64,000 nucleotides of DNA from the NCBI RefSeq assembly GCF_020283565.1, contig NC_060060.1, positions 43,400,001 to 43,464,000 of the forward strand. The letters are read 5' to 3'. This stretch comes from Trifolium pratense (Eukaryota > Streptophyta > Magnoliopsida > Fabales > Fabaceae). The notes under the pieces were generated by a model. It made no database searches. It had not been told where the DNA came from and saw nothing but the letters and a program-made list of their open reading frames with translations. Position numbers and translations under genes: made by a program. Positions 32,208 through 43,634 of this stretch are shown piece by piece (within the stretch, counting starts at the first letter, position 1; every line of letters starts with the position of its first letter).

Positions 32208-35200
32208 CTAAAGGGAATTCATTGCCTCCTCCAATTTTTTCCTAAGAGCATCCAGAGACTCTGTCAAATGAAAAACTTCTGTTTCCTCCATTTCTATCGA
32301 CAGTGCAGAAATATTTCCGGCATGATCACGCTCAAGACGTTTTACGAGGGGCGATGTTTCACCTAAAACCTGTCATATGAAAAGGATCAATTCAGAAACA
32401 TATCAGTATGAGGATTTCGGATTCTTTGCAGTCAAAATTCTCAACATTCATGCATTTGAGACATCGGTGCCCCATCAAACGACCACTAATGTCCCAAATA
32501 CATGAATGCATGTTATCACTGACTGCTGGGAATAAGCATAACATTCATCTACTAATCATACCTCAGCTATAGTTGAAATTGCCAAAATTGTTTGTAATCT
32601 TTCGACATTGGATTTTGAGTCACGATGTTGTAATGGTCTGATAATTTTATGGATTTCAGGACCAAGGTTCCCACCGAGCATGGAATCCGCTTCATCCAAT
32701 ACCTACTTAAGGAATATGAAAAATACCAATGTGATCAATGTTTGGATTTCCCAAGTAATCTGAAAACCTTTGCATATAGATTAATATTAAGGTTATTTAT
32801 GTTTTTAGTCTCTTAACACATGTTAATGCTCAAATTTGGTCCCTAAAGTTTAAAAAGTACTACATTTATTCTTAAATATAGGACATTCTTGAGAAATATC
32901 CTTTCAAATTTTTAACTGCATGAATTATTTCTTTACCAAAATACTCCACATTATTGTACATCTTTTTTTCGTGATTAGCAATAATTAGTTAATTTATTTT
33001 GATGGAAAGATAAATAATTTCTCTCCCCTAAAGGGTAAACTTGGAAAACTGTACAAATGGTTCAAAATTTAATACTCTAATTTTCTTAATTACCATCATT
33101 TAGTGAATGGAGTCCAATATTTAGAGGGACGAAGATAGTATCATTTCTGTCCCCTAAGTATTGAAATATGCTACAATTGGTAACTATTTTGCATTATTTC
33201 CTAGAGTATACTTTTTTAATACCTTGCTAACTTTAGTCTCTAGTAGTCCCTATCATTCAGATTGAGGGACTAGTTGAATATAAATCAAAATTACATGGAA
33301 TAAACACATAAACATCCCTCCGGTCTCATATATAAGAAAAAGTTCACTTTTTAGGTTCATCCAATAACTAATGTATCTAGTCTCCAGATACATTAATTAT
33401 TGGATTTAGATGAACCTAAAAAGTGAGTTTTTGCTTATATATGAGACCCGACGGAGTATATTATAGGGTCTGAAATAAATCAAAGAGAACCAAATGTAGC
33501 ATATATCAGAAATAAGGTATAAAAAAAGATACTTTTCTCTTATAGGGACTAAAACCAAACATTAGCATAAGTTGGGGGACTAAAACATAATTAACTCATT
33601 TTATTGGTGAAACTAACCAAGTATTTTAATTCAGCAGGAACAACAATCCCCTCTTCAATGTATTGAAGAATCTCAGAAGGAGTTCCAATCATTAAGCCAA
33701 TTGAAGAATTTGACTTTTCGGTATCTGATGGAGCGCAATTCTTTGCAGACTTCAATTCTGCATTATTAATTATATATCTTGCAGCATTAAAGCACTGCAA
33801 TGCCATAAAATTTGTGAAGATCAAAATCAATTCAAAAATTTAAGAAGTATACTCCACGAGACTAAACATACAAGATGATGATAGTATGTGGTAGGGATGG
33901 AGTCACCTGTTCAGTTTTCTCCTCTGAAGCACAGAGCACGACAGCTCGAGGATGCTTTGAATTCGAACCAGGCAACTCTCTATCTTGTCTTAACAGCTAT
34001 AAATTGAAACCGATTTTATCCATCTTGAGACAAGGAAATAATGAATATAGAAGGAACCATACGGAAATACATGGCAATACAAGTGAATTGAAATGTCACG
34101 CAGTTTCTGAAGCAGACATCAGAAACACTTGAGAATAGAGATAATCTGTAGTTTAATTTAATACTATGATGATTCTGAGAAAACACTAAATTGATGATAA
34201 TAATAATAAGTGATTTGGTTTATCTTGTTACTAAAGTTGGCACAAAATGCTATGTTTCCGAACAGAGTTTAATTAGATGAAATAAATAAGAAGCAGAATG
34301 AATTTGGAATATGGTGCTGAGAGGTGCTGAGAAATCTTCCATGTGATTTTACAAGTTCAACACAATAATGAGGAACCAATATAGAGCAATTTAGCTTAAC
34401 ATAATTATAAAATAAATGAAATAAAAATCATTTTTTCATGAAATGAAAACCAAGGTTTTAAATAGTGGTCACGATAACAGATGAGGTGAGGTCACGATGC
34501 CTAATATTTCAGAGAATCGTAGTCAATTACGGCTGATGTGACCTCAATTACAGTTGAATTACAGCAATTTTGGCAGTATCAAAACTGTTATATCACTTCC
34601 AAATAATGGTTGTGAACATTTATTTAAAACCTCGGTGAAACCTTTATTTAGGTTTTTTGTACTTTCCATGTTTCCTGATTTCATTTTCACTTCAACTAAT
34701 CAACATGATATTACGTAGCTATTTTCTATTACGATTTTTGGAAATAGATTCAACATTTTAAAAAAAAAAATATTGAAAACCTCAAAACACTAATTGTATT
34801 ATTTCTGAAAATACATTCTCCCCGCCCGGCTATCATTCTATCTTCTCTCTATCACAATTATTCGTTATACTAGTCACTCATCTCCTTATTAACACTTTAA
34901 CATCAACACAAATTTCAGAAAATGAAAATTATTCTAACTTGAAGTTAGGATTTGTAGTTTTTTTACTCCAAATGTGATTTTTACACTCAAACTTGTTATT
35001 CAACTAATTTTCACCCAATGTATCCAAACATAAACCAGTATACATTCAATCACTTTTAACTAAAATTAATTTCACAAACTCAATCAATTCAAAATCAATT
35101 TTTGTCACCGCAGAACCAAACATACACGAATTAAACAACCATAAAATCACAAAAGCTCAAAACCCTAAAAATAAAAGAGAGAATTTCATGAACCTGAATA

Positions 35201-35688
35201 AGGGGCAACAAGTAAGCCAAAGTCCTATCATGTTCAGAAGGTGAACTCAACAACAAACTCTTCCCTTCCAAAATAGTTGGAATAACAACACATTGTATCT
35301 CACTTGGTACAAACTCACCAATCTCTTCAATAACCTCAACAAGCACATCACTCAAACCCAACTCCTTAAAATTCCCAACAACCATAGTATTATTTTCACT
35401 CTCATTTTTCAAACCCTTTTGAGCCATTTTCTCAACATTGGTGTCAAAACATGATGGGACTGAAAAAGATGAATCTTTTATCTCACCCTTTGATGACCCT
35501 TTGAGTTGTCTTTCTTTGAACTTTTCGAAAATCATTGAATCTCTTTGGGTTTTGGAAAATGTTGAGAAAGTTGTTGAGTTTTGAAAAGATGATGTGGATT
35601 GTAGTGATTTTGAGAGTCGTTGGTGGTGATTTTGAGAGTTTAGAGATGAAAAACATAGGCTTAGAAAGTTTCTGATTCTTCGTTTCAT
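32208..35688 (-). CDS. RH39-like truncated DEAD-box protein lacking the Walker A motif
   Basis: Five minus-strand exons, all in the same phase: 35688-35194, 33996-33907, 33794-33618, 32702-32562 and 32369-32208. They give an open 354-aa frame. It follows RH39 through a Q-motif-like region (FKELGLSDVLVEVIEEIG, about residues 107-124), LAYLLPLIQ, PRAVVLCASEEKTEQ, IGTPSEILQYIEEG and the DEAD box VLDEADSM (D257-D260). The ATP-binding loop is changed: where RH39 has SHTGSGKT this has SSPSEHDRT (148-156), so ATP binding by the usual motif is unlikely. Motif Ia has lost PTREL. The frame ends in a last exon of 53 codons (VLGETSPLVKRLERDHAG..LRKKLEEAMNSL) that is not helicase sequence and looks helical. 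The second RecA domain is absent. It could be a pseudogene, but five in-phase exons without a stop argue that the frame has been kept. Confidence 0.65.
32797..33590. mobile_element. Inverted-repeat element in intron 3 of the truncated helicase
   Basis: The left end TTATGTTTTTAGTCTCTTAA and the right end GTTGGGGGACTAAAACATAA are imperfect inverted repeats of about 50 bp. No coding frame is seen. A palindromic MITE (33315-33461) lies inside. The same ends enclose 24033-24767 in the decayed copy. Confidence 0.6.
33315..33461. mobile_element. Stowaway-like MITE, nearly perfect palindrome
   Basis: CCCTCCGGTCTCATATATAA on the left is mirrored by TTATATATGAGACCCGACGG on the right. The inside also pairs (CACTTTTTAGGTTCATCCAA with its inverse), so the whole element of about 147 bp folds into one hairpin. 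Confidence 0.8.
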
Positions 35689-35699
35689 GGTTTGTCTTT

Positions 35700-37089
35700 G
35701 TGGTTTTTGTTTTGAGTGTTCTTGGAATAGAAGAAAGAGGGAATTGAAATTTTGAGGTTTCGGTGCTTGAGAGGGTTGTGGGTGTGGGTGAACCGAGGTT
35801 GTCGGAATTTTGATTCTGTTGGATAAATTGAACGAATTTTGATTATGGGCTGTTCTCTATGGGCTAGGAAGGCCTGTTGTCCAACATATAATCCTACCGA
35901 TTACTCACGTCTCCTACGCATTTTTCTTTTTACTCTTTTTGTTACTTAAGTAGCGGACAGATTCCTCTACTTAAATAGCAAACGTTATAAAAATGTGAAA
36001 TTTGAGAAAAAAAAAAAACACTTTTAACATAAAAATTTCTCATTACAATCCCCTACTTAAGTAGAGGATGCTATAAAAAAGAGATTTTTGAGAGAAAAGA
36101 CCATCCTACGTATAATCCGTTACTTAAGTAGAGTATGTTAATTGTTATGTTAGTTTTTTTACACCTTGCCGTGATTTCAATCCCGAAAGTGAAACTACTT
36201 TAACTCTTAACTCAATTAGTTTAATCAGTTGAGCTCATCTCACTCATCCTTTATACCCATTTATATGCTTTTCTCGAATGATGGCTATAGTTGGACTTGA
36301 TCATGACAAAATTTAAGCTTTAAGGACATGTTTATCGTTAAGGTATGATATTATTCAAAGTTAGATAATAATATGATACGATATGTATCTGATAAACATA
36401 TCATATTATATGTTTTTTTTTACTCATATCATATTATATGTTTGATGCACATAAAATGGAAAATATGATAACATTGTTTTATTGTATATTGTTTTTTTAG
36501 TACACACTTTTTTTTTTTTTTTATAATTTAGTAGACACTTCTTGAAGTCATAATATGATACATATCATATTTAAATAACAAGATTACACATTTACACTTA
36601 TATAAAACAATTACACATAATTTTTAAAATTAATTTTTAATGTTTAAAATTTCATAAATTAAATAATTTTACATAATAAAAAAAATTCATTTACAAAACT
36701 AAATAAGCTCATGAAATTCACTGCTTGTGTAAAAAAAAATGAAATTCACTACTTGATAAAAAAAATTAAACAATTTCAATTTTTAAGAGAATCATGGTTA
36801 AATAAATAATCTATTATGTATATTAGATAAAAAAAATATACTTTTTTTTTTTTGACAAAGATAAAAAAATTTACTTAAAAACATATAAAAAGTATAAAAT
36901 TAGGAGTTATCCTTATCTTGTTTTTTAATCAATTATATTGTAGTAATATTTTAAAATAATAAATAATAATAAAATAAAATGTCTTCACATCCTCAAATTT
37001 TGTTTTCCAAATTTGATCCACCAAAAAATATCAATGGCACCTATCTAACCCCAAAACCCCAAACCAACGTTAACGCTTCTTCTTCATCA
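35700..37089. other. Shared upstream region of two divergent helicase genes
   Basis: The two DEAD-box genes face away from each other across about 1.4 kb. 35940-36140 contains repeated ACTTAAGTAG words in both orientations. 36340-36560 has repeated ATATCATATTATATG words. The last 400 bp before the RH39 start are AT-rich. An upstream in-frame ATG exists at 36979. I see no clear TATA box to assign. Confidence 0.45.
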
Positions 37090-40000
37090 ATGGCGGGTGC
37101 TACCGGAAAAACTCTCTTCACTCTCTCTTCTTCTCTCACTACACGCATTTCACGTCATGGAAACCGTTTCTCATTCCTCACACTCTCAAATCCACTAACC
37201 ATTCTTCCACGATTCAGACCTCTCTGTTCCATAACCGCCACACCCGAACCCTTATTAGACACTGACACAGAAAAACACTCGATTCTTCTCGAGAAGCTAA
37301 GAGTTAGACACCTAAAAGGAACTAGTAGTAGTAGTGGTACGAAAGTTTCTGAAATTGTGAAGAAATCTGATGTGAAGAAGAAGGTTGTTGTTGTTGATGA
37401 AGTTGTTGAGAGTTTTGATGAATTGGGAATTAGTGATGAAGTTATGGGTGCTGTTAAAGAAATTGGTATTGAAGTTCCTACTGAGATTCAGTGTATTGGT
37501 ATTCCTGCTATTTTGGATGGTAAAAGTGTTGTTTTAGGGTCTCATACTGGTTCTGGAAAAACTCTTGCTTATTTGCTTCCACTTGTTCAGGTAATTTTTG
37601 GTTTTGAAAATCGATATCGACACATGTAGTTACATTCGATCATTTTTGTTTTTTAAATTATTATCGGCGTCTACGTAGTGTGATGTGGTGTGTATATGTG
37701 GAAGTGCTTCATAGCTTTCTAATAAAATTTTCAATTTAAATTTTTTACTTTGGATGGCTATAATGACATTTCATTATGCATTTTTCTTTTTAAATGTGAG
37801 ACAAAGAAGATGGAAGCTAACTCTAGAATGTGATAGACAATGAAAGGTGAGGTGGGTAGCGTAACTGGTTTGAGATAAGGGTTTAGTGAGTTAAGGGTCT
37901 AGGGTTCATGTCTTGGCGAGGGTGGAAAATACTAACAACTAAATACTAACCTTGGCTGTTTCAAAAAAAAAAGAATGTGATAGACAATGGTTGGTTTTGA
38001 AAATCTTAAGGAACCCGTGTAGCATCGACACCTTGGATTGAAGGCGTGTGTCTGGTGTCATATGTCGCACACTAATGCCTGACATTGACAGAATATTGAC
38101 ACATGAAGTTATATTTAATCACTTCTATTTGTCTAAATTATTATGGTCTCTACGTGTATGTGTCAGTGCCTAATAGTTTTTTAACAACATTTTCAATTTT
38201 TTTTACTCTGTGTGGCTACAATGACATTTCATTATGGATTTTCCTTTTTAAGTGTGGTAGTGAGAAGATGGAAGGTAATTAGAGAGAATGAATTTTTTGA
38301 AATATTGAAAATAATGTTTTGAAATGCCTTGCCTATTGTTTATTTTTAAAATGCATTGTTTTAAAACTTTTGCAATGCCTTGTTTATTGTTTATTTTATC
38401 GGGGGATTTGTAAACAAGAAACACTGGAAGTAAATTGACCTTTGTGATGATGTTTGAGGTTTTGATTTTGTTTTGCTTATGATGGGACGTTGTTCCTAGT
38501 TACAAGGCAGGAATTTGCGTTTTTAATTTTATGCATTTTTAATTTTATGCATTTTTAGTGAATTAATCAAATTTAGGTTGCCTTTGAAGTATGAAGAGAA
38601 TGGAACTAACTGTTTGCTTTGTCCTGTTCCCTTCTTTTTGTAGAACCTAATTGTATCCATTTTTTTAGCTTGCACCGTTTTTCAAATTTAATGATGTTTG
38701 AGCATTTGATTTTGATGGGGTGCTGGTTTCAAGGAAGAAACTTGCATTTTCTGTGTATGTCGTAGAATTTGGGATGGGTAACTCAACTCTACAAAACTTG
38801 TTATTACTATTGAGGTCATATCACTATCCAAGTAATCATGGATTCTCAACTCCATGTTTTTAACATTAGGATTGATTCACTTTTTCACATTTTTTGTATT
38901 TAAATGAAAATAATCAGATTGAGGTAGCTTTTGGCATATGGACCAGAGAGAATTGAACATGTTGTTTGCTTTGTTATGATTTCTTTGGTTCCACTCTTTC
39001 TGTATAATCAAAATGTACCACATTTTTAGCTTTTGTGTCATGCACTGGTCTATTTTTAAAACAAATCAAAAAGAAAATTTCAAACTTTTATTTTTTTGAG
39101 TACTTGTATAGGTATGTATTGGGGACTTTTGAGACTATATTGATTTGTTGCTGTAGTTGCTAAGACGGGATGAGCAATTGAACGGAATAGTGCTGAAGCC
39201 CAAGCGTCCCCGAGCTGTTGTGCTATGTCCTACAAGGGAGTTGTCTGAGCAGGTATATGTGTATGCAATTTACTCATGTTTTAGAGATAATTTCTGTTGT
39301 GTTGAATTGGAAAAATTGATATAAAACGGGCTTTATAGGTTTTCCGAGTTGCTAAATCGATAAGCCATCATGCACGATTCAGGTGTACCATGGTAAGTGG
39401 CGGTGGCCGTCTTAGGCCTCAGGAGGATTCACTTAGTAACCCTGTCGATATGGTAGTTGGTACCCCTGGCAGGATTCTTCAACATATTGAGGAGGGGAAT
39501 ATGGTATACGGTGACATCCAATACGTGGTGAGTGTCCTTCAATTGACAATTTGGGAAATACGACAATGAGCAGAAAGCTGCACTTGCTGACAGTTGTCTT
39601 TGTTTGCAGGTATTAGATGAGGCTGACACGATGTTTGATCAGGGCTTTGGTCCTGATATTCGCAAATTCCTGGCCCCATTAAAACACCGTGCTTCAAAAC
39701 CTGACAGCCTAGGTTTCCAGACTGTTTTGGTCACTGCGACCATGACAAAGGTATGCTGATTTGTACTAAAAGCTTGTTGGCTACATATGCCAAGTAACTA
39801 AGTAAATAGTTTATTTTGAAGATTATTAGTTACTTGGCTACACATGCCAGGTAACTAAGTATATATTATTAGTTTTGAAGATTATTCGTAAAATGATTGT
39901 AGTTTTTTATTTTGATCTGATACTGATAATAAATGTGTGTGTGGTTATAGTTTGTTATCTTTATCCTTTTATCCCTTGATATGTATAAAACTATCCTTTA

Positions 40001-43000
40001 TAACACTTTGTACTAAGTAGTGTATCATGGAACAATAGCAGTTTGTTCAAATTCCACTATGCTATAGCGACACTATAGTTGCTGTTTGACATCATGAGTG
40101 CTCCTCGTTCTTCTGACCACTAGATAATCTCTATTATATATAAATTTAATGAACAATTTTCAGGTTAATATTTGATAATGAAGTTGCTTAGTGTTGATTT
40201 CTTATAACCGCGCAGGCTGTGCAAAGTCTGGTTGATGAGGAGTTTCAAGGTATTGTCCATTTGCGCACATCCACGTTGCATAAAAAGATTTCTTCTGCTC
40301 GTCATGATTTTCTTAAACTTTCTGGTTCTGAGAACAAGATGGATGCATTACTTCAGGTATATGTACTTTACAAATTGCAGCATTATACATGTCAACCAAT
40401 GATTGTCATTTGACATGCTGTATTGAGATGCAGTGTAGCTCAAGTTACACCTTCTGTATCTGGGGATTGTTTGATTCTGTGTTTGAACTTTGAATCCTGT
40501 TCAAGCTGCTTTGCTTTTAAGACAGCTTGTGGAAGAAGTCTATGTGGTGTTGGGAATAAAAACTGCTACTTTGGTGTTTCAATCTTCTAAGCTGATAGTT
40601 TTTTTTTTTTGATAGAATGTTAAGCTGATGGCTTACAACACTTTCATTTTTTGCTATTATAAATTTCTCACAATTAATAACCGTTGCTTACACCCACTTG
40701 ACAACAGAGGGAATAGGTGAATCTGTGTTCACTAGTTGCACCACACAAGCTTATATTAATACTACAGTATTAGTTGCAATCCTAATTACAAGAATAATAA
40801 GTTCGTCAGAGTGTTCTTCTAACAACCCAGACTGAAACAGAAACGCTTCTAAAACAGATCAGAAAAATGCACCTGTTGCTGCATATGCTATAAAGCTATG
40901 TGGCATTGCAAATGGTGTCATGAAAATCTAAATCTGTAAGGTTTGGTGATGCACTATAGTTGTGCCTTTTCACTGATAAGTTTTGATGTTATAGCAAATT
41001 GATTAATTTTATTTTTTTTATGGAACTCATGGTGAGTGGTTTCTATGGCCAAATCTTTATTACTTCATGTATTCTACTATTAGGGCATTATTATTTAATA
41101 CATTTTCTTTTCCCACTTCCCACCAAGGTTTTCCTTTGGCAAGGGTCTCAAAACTTTGATGCTGGTTAGTTGATAAGTACTACCTCCATCCCTAAATCTA
41201 GAACCCACTTGAGATATTCTCGTCCCTTTTTATAGGACCCCTTTCAAATTTTCAACTCCGTTACTTATTTCTTTACCAACATACTCCTAATTATGATACA
41301 TATTTTTCTGCAATTCGTAATAAATAATATGATGGCAAACATAAACTAATTGTCTTTATTGAGGAGTAAATTTAAAACAATACCAATTGTTGACAAATTT
41401 AATACTATAATATCAACTTTCTCAATTTCTGTTATTTACTCAACAAGTTCTTATATTTAAGGACGGGATGCAAAACGTCCCTTTTTTTCCATACTTGGAA
41501 CATTCACTTAATTGCAGTTTTTCTATTATTCTGTTCATATTCAAGTACTCAAACATTTTCATCAGTTTTGTGATTTATAGTGAAACCTGGGGTGCATTTT
41601 TTTTCATATGGTAGCCCATATATGCTATCCACTATCAGACTACTATTGGATTGGATGTTGTTTTGATTCCCTTGGTTTTTATATGCAATTTGTGATCATG
41701 TGATTGCAGGTATTAGAGCCAAGTCTTGCAAAGGGTAACAGGGTAATGGTTTTCTGCAACACATTAAATTCTAGCCGTGCTGTGGATCACTTTCTTGGTG
41801 AAAATCAGATTTCTACCGTGAATTACCATGGAGAGGTACCGGCGGAGGAAAGGTAATATACTAATTTAGGATTCTTTGGATACTTGTCACACCTAATACT
41901 GTTGTGAAGTTGTGATGCAGTTGTAGTTACTGTCTGCGTGCTTAGATGAGTTGTTAAGCCTCCAGGAAACTACATCGTCACATGTTAAATTTTAGGGATT
42001 AGATGGAAAATAAATAATTGAGTGGAAAATGAATTATATGCTTTACTATTGAGACTCAATAATCGTGTTACAACACGCTGATTTTCTTTATGCCACTAAA
42101 TCTATGGCTAAGCACAGGTGAGGTGTTAACGAGTCATAAGCCGTGAGCCCATCCAGCTCACTGGTGGATTGGTTAAACAATAGGCTTACATTTTCCTGTA
42201 TCAAAATGACATAACCTATTTAACATGTGGAGCAAAGTGTGTTCAACATGAGGTGTGTGCCAACCCATGTTGGATGTTTTGGTTCACTTTAAGAATGTCA
42301 TTATTAAATAGAGTGAAATTACCGTTGGAAACACATCTCCTGGTCACTTATAGTGGTTCAATTTATCTTGGTCAGGAAATGTAAATAGAGGACTTGAATT
42401 TGTAAGCTGTAACACAACTCTTCCAACTTTCAGAAACTATTCTTCTATTTAGGTTGTGCTAGTCGGTTACTGATTTTCTTTATGCCACTAAATCTATGGC
42501 TAAGCACAGGTGAGGTGTTAACGAGTCATAAGCCGTGAGCCCATCCAGCTCACTGGTGGATTGGTTAAACAATAGGCTTACATTTTCCTGTATCAAAATG
42601 ACATAACCTATTTAACATGTGGAGCAAAGTCTGTTCAACATGAGGTGCGTGCCAACCCATGTTGGATGGTTTGGTTCACTTTAAGAATGTCATTATTAAA
42701 TAGAGTGAAATTACCATTGGAAACACATCTCCTGGTCACTTATAGTGGTTCAAATTATCTTGGTCAGGAAAATGTAAATAGAGGACTTGAATTTGTAAGC
42801 TGTAACACAACTCTTTCAACTTTCAGAAATTATTCTTCTATTTAGGTTGTGCTAGTCGGTTACTGATTAATGTGGTCTTTTAAAAAATTTCTGAGTTGGT
42901 TCTAAAAGGTTGAATATCTATGATAATTGAGGAGTTGAATTCAAAATGAAGTTTATTGTGTGTATACACGAACTGTTTTTTTTTTTTTTTTTTTTGATAA

Positions 43001-43582
43001 GCAGTATACACGAACTGTTAGTTTTAGCATAGCTTATATTTGAGGGATAGGCATGTTAAAGTGAGAAAGCTAGCACATAATTAGACAATGAAAGAAATCT
43101 AAAATGTTTGTTCATGAGGAATGTGGCTGTGTTCTAAGTTGTTTTGTTTTATAGTTTCAACACATATGCCACCAAGCTAGGATATATTATCAATTTAAAT
43201 AAATTACTTCTTTAGCATGACTGTGATTTTCTTCACACTCAGGTTGATGCATCATGATGCTTTGTTGTTGACTGAATTAAACTTCCTTATTTTGAGTAGC
43301 CCATATTGTGGAGAAAATGATGAAGTCTCATTTTAGGTGGTTCAGGCATGTGTGGAGAATATGAGTGGAAACATTAACGGAGTTCCCATAAGTTAGGGTC
43401 CGTTTGGATTAGCTTATTTTTGAGCTTATACAAAACAACTTATGCAAATAAATAAGTTTTTATGTATTATTATAAATTTGTCAAGGTAGTTTATGAAAAA
43501 ATAACTTATAAAATACAGTTTTCATTAGTGGGAACTTATAAATTATCATAAAATTATATTTATAAGTTCCAAACGGGCCGAC

Positions 43583-43634
<52 letters not shown>

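Noticed and set aside
36979..37089. An upstream ATG as the start of RH39
   Set aside because: The added 37 residues contain acidic positions and do not look like the start of a transit peptide, while the ATG at 37090 has a better context and begins [15 protein letters not shown]. The upstream start cannot be fully excluded.
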